From: Syngnathus acus | Lineage: Eukaryota; Chordata; Actinopteri; Syngnathiformes; Syngnathidae | NCBI RefSeq assembly: GCF_901709675.1 | Contig: NC_051096.1 | Span: 2,631,001 to 2,695,000, forward strand | Reading direction: 5' to 3' | Length of the DNA stretch: 64,000 nucleotides | Shown: one piece after another, positions 20,352 to 31,290 of the stretch | How positions within the stretch are numbered: the first letter of the stretch is position 1 | How the letters are laid out: every line of letters begins with the position of its first letter | Position numbers and translations under genes: made by a program | The notes under the pieces: model-generated | What the model was told of the DNA's origin: nothing | Seen by the model: the letters and a program-made list of their open reading frames with translations, nothing else | Database searches by the model: none

Positions 20352-23300
20352 CTTTTTATTGTTGCGCCTCTTGCAGGAATCCAACGATTAATCGGCTGGC
20401 CGATTTAATCGGCGATATATAAGCGCTTTTTAACTCCACCCCCATTCAAATATTGAATTAAAAAAAATCTTGACACCTGCGGTCCAAAAAGAGCCCCGTT
20501 TCTCAGAAACATTCTTTTATTCCCACGTGTTTCTTTTGTTGTGTTCCATTTGAGAAACGTGATATGTTTTCGCATTTTGCGGTGAACCCGTCAATGTTGT
20601 GTCGAGCTTAAAAAAAAAAAGATGGGCCCAATGTATTGTTTTGAAGTCCCCCAGTGGCACGGAGCAGCCGTTGAAGCCTTCCAGGCCTAGACAGACATTG
20701 TTGCCGTTATCAAGGCAGACGCAAAACAGATCGTACATGCCCACAGTCATGCAGTCTGCACATCTTCAACGCTACCCGGGACATTTTTTCAAAATCTAAT
20801 TAGCAGGATAAATTCAATATGTCGACCGTGCAACGTTCTTCATTCCTCCCCCTAAAAAGAAACTCTTAAAAAACTGAGTCCAATTCATCCGCTTGATTTG
20901 TGCAGTCGAACAAATAGTTTGTTGGAAATAAAAAGGTGGGATGTCACCACTAGGTGGGCCTCCAATCTCGGATTTCAAGTTAGCTTCCTCGGACAGTTCA
21001 GGCCTTTCCCCACTAAGAATTTATGTGAGAAGTCAAAACAAAATCATTCCAGTCATGTAAAAAGTCTATTCATCAATTATAAACAAGGAAGTATTCGCTT
21101 TGATTCAAGTCACAGTATTTGGCACATTGATTGCCGACTTTTTTTACTTTGTACTGTAAACTATGTTTACTGGGAGCGTCAGTAAACATTTTAAAGCTTC
21201 TTTTTTTATTCACTATCCGCCAAACATCTGCTGGTCGAGAAGACGGTTCAGTTTGTGAAGTGGCGCAGTGATGCGTTAAGAGTTAATCACAGAACTTCCT
21301 GTTTGTTATTTTAAAAAATTTACAAGGCATTTGAGAATATGAGGACATTATGTGTGTGTGTAGGGGAGTACGGGGTGATTGGAACAGATGAAAAGGAGGA
21401 AAAAGAGTAATGGGAAAAGTAGGCAAAGATAAAAGAAGCCCATAAACCAGTGTCAAATGTTGTCGAGAACTGTGTGTGTGTCTGTGTGGAGATAAACACC
21501 ATGTATTAACCAGCAGATCTTATGAAACTCAATCTCTTTCACATGCCGCAACACACACTCACGGATTCCACGGAGTCATATGTGGCATGATCTATTACCA
21601 ATCCTCCTCCAGCGGTTTGTTTGATTCCGTTGCCTGATAAGCACAAATGTTTAAAGATACAAAATGGAGGCCTGGCATGCATTTATGGTGACTGATCATC
21701 TCAAAGAAGAACGCGCGTGTGGGGGGGGGGGGGGGGGGGGGGGGCGTGACAGAGAGGGGCTCTTCAAGTAGCTGCTAGCGCTGGAGGGATTAAAAGATCA
21801 AGCTGGTGTTTTCACTTTGTTCATGAAATCAGTTACACACAAAAGGATTAGGGGCCTTCGGGGGAGCCTTGAGGGTTCAACTCTTGAATTTGCCGCCTTG
21901 ATGCGACCATACCTGTTGAACACACATTAAAATAAATAATGTACGGTGGATATATTAAAACTCTACACACCCATGTACATATGTTAGGTTTTAGCAAAAC
22001 CTTTTCCTCCAATGTGATTTATAAACTGTACAACTCATTCTTTTAATCTTTTTGAGAATTAAAAAAAAGAATGTTAGCACAACAGTATAATATGTGGCAG
22101 CGTTCCGCTCGCATGCTAACTCAACAAGGACACGCCTGCCGACATTTTAGGTGCTTCTCATTTACCCCAAATGACTTTCACCTGTTCTAGTCAAATTTTG
22201 TGACGATATTTTGCTTTCCTGCAAACGTCTTCATATTTTGTGCTAACATAACCTCTATTTGGAACTATTTACAATTCCCTTCAGCTTTCCTAAACCCAAG
22301 AACCAGTTGGGAATAAAACAACCTCAAGGTGGCATCATTTGGCAGGTAAGGCGCTCTTATGTTGATGAGAAAAAATATATAGTTTTGCTTTCGGGTCATA
22401 TCAGGCACTCCTCCGCTCATGCTCCCAGTTTTGGGCCTTCAAATCAACTTTTGCGCTTTTAAGGCTTGAAACTGCAGCATGACGATGATTTATACTGCCG
22501 GACATTAGCAAGTTGCGCAAAATAGCTCCCTGCTACATCAAAAATATGCCACTGTGAAATTTAGACTCGCCGTTTGCCAGGGAATGAGCCGAGCGGCGAA
22601 GAATGTGCCCCCCCCCCCGTTTAATTCCCGCGACCGTGCGTGAACTGGTCGTCTGCCCACTGCTCCACTGTGCCACCGTGACGGCTCACACGCCAACCAG
22701 TCAGCCCGGGCTGTAAAATTCGTTTTAATTTTGAAATGGAACGAAAGGAAATAATCTGTTGAAAGGTTAACAACCTAATAAGACACTAGCCACTAGAGGG
22801 CAGTATAATCGGTTTTGTTGACCTTTAGTGACCTTTTTGTTTTACAATGCACTCCAAATATACTCCTTATATATTTTTTTGTAATAATAATAATAATAAT
22901 AAAGTAAGAGAAATTATTTTTAAAAAATGAACAAACCGGCTCACCCATCAATGGCACACTGGCCCTCTGAATGTGACTCTGATTCCACGCCGATGCAAGC
23001 AACGTGTGCGGGAAATGTTTTCCGCACGCCGCATTAGGCACATGTGGAAAATATGAGCGGATAATGTAAAATGTCCCAAAAAAAAAGTGAAGGCCTTGGT
23101 GTTCTTTCACTTTTGGCTGCTGTACAGCAGCCACGGATTTGATTGACAGGTTGTTCCTGCCATAATCCAGCATAAAAGTGTGAGATACATTATATCGTTT
23201 TTATTTCTACACCTTGCCTTGTAACATGTATGATTCAAAAGTCAGTCAGGCGGTGTCGGTGGTCCTAAAACCATGATATTAATATTGGCCCTGATATTTC

Positions 23301-23586
23301 GATTTAGAAAAAAAATGACGTTTACTTGGCTGCTGCTATTTTGGTGTCACGCACGCACACTCCAATTTGTTACGAAACCTTTTTTAGGATGCAATCACAA
23401 CAGCAGTTCTGCTTTAGTTGAGTCATCTTGGAACTTGAAAAAAAATTAAAATCAATTAAAAGGCTTGTAATTTAAAACAAAGATTTAAAATAGATAGAAT
23501 ATATTTAAAAAATAAGACTAACAAATTTGTGTGTGTGTGTTTGGAGTGAGTTTTGTGGTGCGGCTCTCAACGTTTGAGCATTTCAA

Positions 23587-23619
<33 letters not shown>

Positions 23620-24602
23620 GTGTACGTTCAGTGTCAGTGGCTTAACCCATAGCGGATTCCCGACATTCTTTGACTATGTGTGTGTGTAATTGTGTGTATA
23701 TGTGTGTAGTCTTTTGCCGTTTAAGGTGATTGACGCTACTTGCTGCCATTAGGCGCCGCCGCTTCATTGACCTCTGACCCCTGGCGAGCGGGAAAGACTT
23801 AGAGATCGCAGAGCAATCAACACCTAAAGGTCAAAGAGGGGCAGCCAGGATTTACTGAGGCTTTGAGGAAGAGAGAGGGCGAAAACTACAAGGGTTCCGA
23901 GATACAGTCTTGAGGAACACCGCCAAAAATGATGGCGTACAAAAACCTCGTACTTTGAATCTTTAATTTGTGCATGTGCGTTTAACATCAGCGGGGGCTA
24001 TTCGGAAAACATTGTTACCGTGCCCCCCTGAGAGCCCCCAGGCGCCACCCGCTGCCCACCCCCCTCTTCTTCCCCCATCAACACTTCCTCAGCGAGCACG
24101 TCGGCGTCACCTCACATTTCCCGTCCGGCCTCTTGCGGGCGTCGTTTCACGTTTTGGGTTTCCCTCCGATGGCAAAACGCCTTCAAAATCAATAAGGACT
24201 TTTTGGACTTTAATTGACGATCTCTTGGCAGACGCTTTTAATTGGGGTCTCATCTGGTTTGTGTTTCCGAGTGTAGACGGATTGTAAAGCAACACTCGGA
24301 ACCAACGCTCTCACCCTAAACCAACGGTGCTTGCATCCAAAATATCTAAAATACACTTGCTCTGTTTTGACTTACTAAACACACGCCCACAGACACACAC
24401 AAAAAGTATCTTTGCACGTAAGAACGGATGTCAAGTGCATTCATGAGAGCCAGCTGTGAGTTCCTATTGCAAACATGTGTCGTCGTCCTCCACTTCCTCC
24501 TCCTCCCTATGTGACAGTAAAAGAAACAAAAAGAAGAACAGAGCAACTTGGCCAGTCAACACATACACATCTTTTTGCGTTAACGTAGTAAACACGTAAG
24601 AC

Positions 24603-24635
24603 GTCCCTCAGGGCTCCATTCCGGAGCCCCTTGTT
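24603..24635 (+). mobile_element. LINE reverse-transcriptase relic
   Basis: The bases encode VPQGSIPEPLV, close to the VPQGSILGPLL reverse-transcriptase motif of L2/Rex-type LINEs. The homology is too short to place in a family. Confidence 0.35.
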
Positions 24636-25437
24636 ATCCATTTCACACCCAAATACCGTGTCTTTCTCATGTTTTATATACATTTTTGTTCTTCTTGATT
24701 TTCCTCAAGATACTGCTGCAGATGTTTGGTTTTTTAGTTTCCCCTTCATAGACAACTGTGGAAAAACCTAATTTTCTGACTGCTGAGCCCATTTGGGGTG
24801 TTTTTCTCAAGCTGCTGCAGCATCTCTTCCTCTGAAATTCTTTCTCCTGCCTCGTCTTTGTCCACATGTGCGAGCCATTTAGGTTGCTTCCATGCTGATA
24901 ACAACAGCCCCATCCCGCGCGTCTTTGTGCGTCGCTCCATCTCACCGCAAATCTTCCCCAGAGCGGCAACGCCTCCGCGGGGGCCACTATGGAGACGTCG
25001 CATTCCGCTCTTTTGTCGCCTCCTTTTTTCTTTTTTTTATATCTCACCTTGTCATTGGGCATTCCATTCCAGTCTTATGGGGGTTCTTTAGTGTCCTCCC
25101 TCCCTCGCCCAATGAAACACAGACAATAGACCACTTGAACTTTGAACCCCGCCTGGAGAAGCCGGCCTTAATCTGATGTCGGGATCCTCCTCCACCATTG
25201 TTCCAGTGTAGACTAAAGAGGGGTCAACCGTTGCATCTGTACACCAATTTGTTTGTCCAGTATTAGCCAACGCACAGACGCACACACACACCGAGGCCAC
25301 CCAGGGAAGGTGGCACTGGGACCGCTTGCCTGCTGACACACTTTTGACCCTGTAGCCCTTTCTGACACAACACAGAAGGAGTTCTGTCCATGCAGACCAG
25401 TTTTGGGTACTGTACTATAAAGTGGGACTCATTAGAG

Positions 25438-25468
25438 GTCCCTCAGGGGTCTATCCCGAACCCCCTTG
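25438..25468 (+). mobile_element. second LINE reverse-transcriptase relic
   Basis: The bases encode VPQGSIPNPL, the same motif as at 24603 with an independent flank. Both share the unusual I-P substitution, so they may derive from one family. Confidence 0.35.
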
Positions 25469-26405
25469 AAAGTTAGGAAAAATGTAACATTGCAACATGT
25501 TTTCACATCATTTAATTTTTACTCTAGATGTCTTGCGTTACATTTCATATGAACATATGATTCAGTTGCACAATTTTAAAACTGTAAAAAAAAATCAATA
25601 TTGTACAATATTCTGCAAATATAAAAGCATGATGTATAACGCTTGAGCCTAAAATGATCATTTTCAGGCCGACGTGGCAACATATTTGTGTGACAACAAA
25701 ACATCCAGCATGCATTTGCAATAACTTACTCAAAAAAAAGCTTAAATTATCATTTGCGCGTCAAATATTTACATACGGTACGGCAAAATGCGAGGGCACG
25801 TGTTGAAATACTCTGACATCACATTGGACTTAAAAACTAATTGATTCTAGAACATCATTTTCATTGATTAATGTAATTACAATAAAATGAAGTGGAGTAC
25901 ATTTAATATTTTTGGCTTTAAATAGTTTAACATGAAATGAATTTATTCATATAAAGTGTATGAAATGTAAATTGTTTTTTTAAGTGCTTTTTTTGAAACA
26001 TGTTAAACAACTTGCATAATGTCTATGCTAAGAACAAGAACCTTGAAATTTGTCCCATTAATTTTTGTACTTCCCCCAAAATGTTAATTTTAAGGGTTTT
26101 ATTGAACAAGATGGATGACCCCCCCAAATAAACCATTTAAACACACCTGTTATCTTCACAACCAATTTGACCCCATTTAATGTTTAACAACTTGAAATGA
26201 ATGATTGACATTTTCTCTCTGCTTGTTTTTGTTTCTACAAATCTGTGTTTTGGTTGAGTCAGTTTGGAAGCTTGAAAGCAACAGGAACGTTTTCTTGATG
26301 GACATACTGATGAAGAACAACGCAGGAACATAAGCATGCACTCCACATTAAGTCTCTTGAAACCTTTCAGGATTCGAAGCTGCTGAAGGTCCGGGCTCCG
26401 AAGTC

Positions 26406-27894
26406 TTACCTGCACCCGCACGCCTCAACAACCATGTCCTCGTATTGCTTGTAGACCACGTTGTTGCCAGAGTCGATGTAGAGGATGCTGATGGGGCTGA
26501 GCTTGGCCGGGGCGCAGCAGCTGGGCGGCATTTGTCCCGGGTTCATGGAGTTCATCAAGGTCTGGATGATGGCGTGGTTGGTGGGCTCCAAGTGCGAGCG
26601 CAGCGGGAAGTCGCACACGCCCTCGCAGTGGAAGGCCTCGTAGTCCAGCGGGGCGATAATCCAATCGTCCCAGCCCAACTCGCGAAAGTTTACCCGTAGG
26701 GGTTTCTTACTGCACCTGGACTTGGAGCGCCTGCCGTGCCGTTTCCCGTGGCGGCTCTTGGGCGCCGCTGCCGTCCGCCTGCTGCGGCCGGGTTTCAACC
26801 CCGGGCTGCGACCTTTGGTTCGGCCCTCCCGCCTCTCGGCAAAGAGTGTCTGCCTCCGCTTGGATCTAGTAAAGACCACCAGGATGGCCTTCTTCTGCCG
26901 GGGCCTGGCACCATGCCGGTGCAGCCCCAGCAGGGTCAGATCCAGCTCCGTTTCGGAGTTGTCCGACTCGGCCGTAAGCTCCAAGCAGAAGTGCTTGCTG
27001 CCGCTCTCCTCTTGTCTTTTCCATTCTTTGAACGGCTCCCACACATCCAGGACCTCCCATCTGGGTCTTGAGCGTTCCTGCAGCGCCAGGGTTTTGGAGT
27101 CCAGGGGCTGCCGGTCCCGGCACGAGAGAAGACGAAGCTCCACCGGTTCTGACTGGTCCAAGTCGCCCGACAATTTGGTGTAGAGCCTCAGCTCGGCTCC
27201 CAAGACCTCAGCTTTTTCTGAGAGGGTGGAGACGTCAAAGAGATAACGTTGCCTCCTAAGAGGAGAGAGCGGGACCTCATCTGACCAAGACAAAGAAAAA
27301 TCTATGTAAGTTCAGAAGTAGGCTACAAGTTCAGAAGTAGGCTACCAAAAACAAAATACAAACAAAAATTGAAGACCGATTAAAAGAAATTCCACATACA
27401 GAATAATATCACCACCAACAATATTAAAATATGTGAAATACAGTGAAAAATTCACAAAACATGAAAAACATATCTTCAGATACAATATGCAAAATATTGT
27501 CCATTGGGCACAAACAATAAAAACATTTCACAAAATAAATGGACATAAAATACCCAAAGTAATAATAAATAATAGTATCCACAAAAAATACAAACTTTAC
27601 AAAAACTGCCACATAAAACACAGTTGAAGAAATTTGGTAAGTACCTTGTCCGTGGTCCACAAAACTGGCGATGGTGTCGGCCGCTTTGGAGGACTTGAAG
27701 AAGCTAGCATTGAGTCCCAACTTCTCAGCCGTGGAGAAGGTCTTGTAGATGGACATCATGTAATCGTGGGGCTCTACGCGGGGCTCCTTCAAATACCGGT
27801 TCGCCGCCAGCGAGAGGGCGAGAGGCTGCCCCGGGGGCAACCGCCAGGCCAACACCAGAGCCCCGCACAGAGCGGCCACCAGAGAGACATCCAT
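26406..27894 (-). CDS. gdf6: growth/differentiation factor 6 (BMP family ligand)
   Basis: Two coding exons (27645-27894 and 26406-27280) are separated by a 364-base AT-rich intron holding a short duplicated phrase (agttcagaagtaggctac). The 374-residue prepropeptide begins [17 protein letters not shown] (signal peptide). The prodomain follows ([38 protein letters not shown]). Basic furin-type sites (RHGKR, about residues 260-264, and RHGRR, 264-268) precede a 102-residue mature core from the first cysteine: [47 protein letters not shown] and the end EACGCR. All seven knot cysteines are present. The sequence fits GDF6 better than GDF5 or GDF7. In zebrafish the paralogue with this type of neighbourhood is, I believe, gdf6a. 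The ligand is secreted and acts through BMP receptors in dorsal, eye and joint patterning. Confidence 0.95.
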
Positions 27895-28493
27895 GGGGGC
27901 CCTCTGAGGAGGACGGGGGTGTGTGTGTGTGTGTGTGCCACGCGCAAAGTGTGCACGGTGCGTCAAGACAGGCAAAGTTAAGCGTTAACTCCGCACACCC
28001 CTCCCGAATGAAGACTGTAAAATTCTTTGAGGGAGTCGAAGTCACTCCTTCCTGGCCAAGGAGCTGAAAAGATGCCCCTTTCTTTCACTTAGTGACTTTT
28101 TAAGCTCATTGTGTTGCTCCTGCTGGGAGTGTCGTGAATCTCTCCTGCCCTCTAGTGGAGCGCAAATGAACATGCGCTAACTTTCAGGACCTTGGACAGA
28201 AGACTGAAAACATCCAAGCGTGTTTGCGAGAGCTCTTAGCTTTAAAAGTATCCAATTCATAAATTGACACACTAATAAGAAGCATCATAGACTTTATTAA
28301 TCATAAGACATTTGCAGAAGTAGACCCATGTAAAATAGAAAAATAGCTGCATTCACACCCTTAACGCACAAGTTAATTTTGAGTGAAGAATCCGAAATGA
28401 TCATTTTTTAAAATATTTGCACAGAAAATGGATGGCTGAATTAACCCGGTACTTTGATTTTCTTTGCCCCAGGTGGCGACCGGAGAGCGCCCC
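27895..28493. other. gdf6 5' flank / pkhd1l1 3' UTR
   Basis: Only about 600 bases separate the gdf6 start codon from the pkhd1l1 stop codon, with both genes on the minus strand. TTTATT at 28293-28298 (AATAAA on the minus strand) probably ends pkhd1l1, leaving roughly 400 bases for the proximal gdf6 promoter. A GT microsatellite lies at about 27918-27936, just upstream of the gdf6 start. Confidence 0.6.
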
Positions 28494-28893
28494 CTAGCAG
28501 AAGGGCACGTGACCGCTGCAGCAAGCAAACGTGTAGATGACGCTCACCAGGCACAAACTCCCGGGCGCTACCGCGTCGCCCGTGCTGAACACGCTGTCGT
28601 CATCGGGCATCGTGGGGGGCTCGGGCATATCTTGGACGCTGAACTCCTGCGAGCGGGCGCTCCAGTCGTTCAAGGTGAACACCATGGTGAGGTTGGCGCC
28701 GCTGTTGACCACCGACAGGTCGGTGAAGTTAGCCCAGCAGGAGCGGAACAAGATGGTGGCGTTGCCCTCCAGACCGTCCACACTGGCGCCGCTGGAGTCC
28801 TTCAGGCTGGCCGTCACCGTCATGGTGGTCACGTCCACCGACACGCACTCACCCTGGAGGTCAAAGTTGTTGTAACTGAGCGCCCTCTAGTGG
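28145..28893 (-). promoter_or_regulatory. cluster of three CTCF-like motifs in the same orientation
   Basis: On the minus strand CCACTAGAGGGCAG occurs at 28145-28158, CTGCTAGGGGGCGCT at about 28486-28500 (overlapping the pkhd1l1 stop codon) and CCACTAGAGGGCGC at 28880-28893 (inside a roughly 55-base pkhd1l1 intron). The first and third match the vertebrate CTCF core closely; the middle one departs in its first bases. Binding is inferred from motif only. Confidence 0.5.
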
Positions 28894-31290
28894 CTTGAAT
28901 TGCTGCTCACCTCCTGGTCGACAGCCTTGAGGCTGGGTTGCTGCGAAAGCGGGCCCACGTAGTGACCCGCGATGGGCTCCCGCACCAGCAACAGCTCCTC
29001 CACGCTGGACACGTGGCTGATCACGGGCTCGTCTCTCGTCGCCTCAACGGAGGCCTCCTACACGCCCAAACCAAAATGTGGATTCCAGACCTGTTCCTTT
29101 GCCACCGAGTCATATGGGTCTTACTTCGTTCCAGAGGGGGTCTGAAGAAGGAGGCGGGGGCGCAATTACTCCCACCGACGAGACGTTGAAGCCGATGGAC
29201 TGACTGAGGTTACCCGAAATGGCCGCCTGACCCAAATTGTCAGCGATGTTCTTCAGCAGTATAAAGTCTTCCTCATCTGGTGGAGGGAACAAAAGCAGAA
29301 CCTCAAAATTGCAAAGTCGACATGCCAGCCACTATTCCACCGTGATCCAAATCTCACCATCAGTGGTGTTGGAGACTTGCTGAACTGGTGGCTTCTGAAT
29401 CTCCACCTCCACCGTCAGGCCAGTGGACCTCTTTCTCCGCCTGGAGTCCTCCCGGATGATGTTGGTGATCCGGATCATGTTGGACGGGACATTGAAAAGG
29501 GCGGCCAAGTTGCGGACAAGGGTGTCGCCGAAAAATTCCTCCTCAGTCATGGTGGGCAGGCTGAAGGAGATGAAGAGCTTGGGTGACATCCGGATCTCCA
29601 CTGGTTCAGATCCTCTCAGCAGGACCTTCAACATTTTGGAGTTCCGATCGAAGTAATTGGAGCCATGCGGCGTGGAGCCGTTGAGCTCCGGCACATATTG
29701 GCCTGCAGGGAAAAGACAACCAAGAAACCAAAAGTCACATGCATATATTCTTTATCCTCTGAGAAGAAAGGACGACAGCCTGTTTCTGTTTCATCATTTC
29801 AATACTACTGGCGACCTCTGATGTTTCGTACCGTCGTACAAGGGCTTCTTGAGGCTGTAGTCGCTGTTGTCGTCGTTCCACTCGGCATTGGTGGGCGCCG
29901 TGAGCTGGTTGCCGACGTACACGTCCATCTGCTGTGGCTTGCTATAGAAGACGGACACCAGCACGATCTGCAGGGAGCCACCGAAAAACAAAGCCGTCAA
30001 AATTTAGTAAAGAAAGAAAAATGAATTCATTTTCTTTTACAGAAAAGTAATATATCCATGTATGGACAGGATAAGAAATATTTGATAGACTGACCTCATC
30101 CTCGTCGGCGTTGAGCATCATGAGGCGCAGCTTCTGAGGACTGACGCTTGAGAAGAAGACATCCACGGCGTGTTCCGTGGCCACGATGCCGTGGAAGAGC
30201 GACACCCTCTTCTGACAAGTGTAACCTGAACACCAGCCGTGGTCCTGGGGTCCTGGACGCACACACACACACACGACTTATTAAGATGGGGAACATTTAC
30301 AAGCATATATTATATATATATATATATATTATTATTATAATCGGGGTGTCTGTATATTAAGAATAGCGTGACGTCACGTACCGTTGATGAGGTCGACGAA
30401 GCCTTCGCTCAGCACCGCCACCGGACTGAGACGTCGAGTTTCCGTGTCGGCGTCCAGACTTTCGATGACGAGCATCCTGTAGTTGAGCGCCGAACATTCG
30501 TACGCCTGCCAGGCGCTCATGTACGTGCAGTTGGATCGGATCACACCTGAAGTAGTCAGTCGGGAAAGCTTCGGATCTCGTTTGCAACTCATTTTGCAAT
30601 GGTGACCTTTTACCTTTATTGGGGGCTATTTGCTCCACGGGGATGCGGGAGCCGTTGGGGTGGGTCAGCATGACCTTGGGGATGCGGTAGTCACCCAGAC
30701 CCCTTCTGGAGTCCCCGTCCCACTCATACTCGGACTGTGGTACCACGCTGCCCGCCACCCCCAGCAAGGAGCCGTCCAAGTCCCGCAGCAAAGTCTTCTT
30801 CTTGGCGTCGCAATCCATGTCCACGCAGTCGGACGGATTCACTTTCCTACACACAACACAGAACATTTAAAAAAAAAAAACTCAGAATAATATTTCACAG
30901 AAGCGTGTTTTAATTTGATTTATTTTTTACCTGACATCAGGCCTGTGGATGAAGACCTGAGCCTCCTTGGTGCTGTTGATAGTGGTCAGGTTCCAAACGT
31001 GGATGGGGTGCTGCAGGTCCTCGTTGTAGGAGTTGCTCAGGAACATCACGTCTGTCTGCCCCGAGCACGCGCTGCCGAACGCCACGAACGTTGAGTCTGG
31101 ACGAGAGACTTGTGAGTATCTGCTCCCCGGATGCCGCGTCACGTGTCAACCATTTATGACACTCACCGGCCACTTCCATTACGCCCTTAATGGCGTTGTA
31201 GTTGATGTTGCCGGGGAAAGGCTTCCAAGGAGCGGAGTTGTGAGCCGATGCAAAAGACGGCCAGCAGATTCCCGATTTGCCACCTAGGCA
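28494..31290 (-). other. pkhd1l1: pkhd1l1 C-terminal region
   Basis: About ten exons encode [20 protein letters not shown], the [21 protein letters not shown] region, [50 protein letters not shown]-like [19 protein letters not shown] and the furin-like SRRRKRST (29428-29445). A proline-rich linker ([11 protein letters not shown]) and the final exon follow. The C-terminus is [27 protein letters not shown]. The hydrophobic stretch is short for a membrane span, so it may be a minimal anchor. Confidence 0.8.

Larger units (their letters stand above)
20352..26405. other. 6-kb non-coding interval between ints8 and gdf6
   Basis: No exon is recognisable. It contains the ints8 3' UTR (to about 20950), a 24-base G-run near 21721-21744, a GT microsatellite near 23579-23624, an AAT run near 22883-22903 and a CTCF-like motif with CAGTATAA tail (22790-22803). 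Several complex, non-repetitive stretches look like candidate gdf6 enhancers (see findings). Two tiny LINE reverse-transcriptase relics lie at 24603 and 25438. TTTATT at 26098-26103 (AATAAA on the minus strand) is a plausible gdf6 polyadenylation signal. Confidence 0.6.

Noticed and set aside
20375-20430. attaatcggctggccgattt palindrome after ints8
   Set aside because: A common AT-rich repeat tail in fish DNA; arms are too imperfect to call an element.
21720-21745. Long G-run as a possible G-quadruplex or regulatory site
   Set aside because: A simple homopolymer whose length is unreliable in assemblies; no separate evidence.
27424-27640. Extension of the gdf6 exon 1 frame past GQ ([11 protein letters not shown]...)
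   Set aside because: It runs through the splice donor CAAG|gtactt into the intron. Exon 2 rejoins in phase at [11 protein letters not shown] as in other GDF6 proteins.
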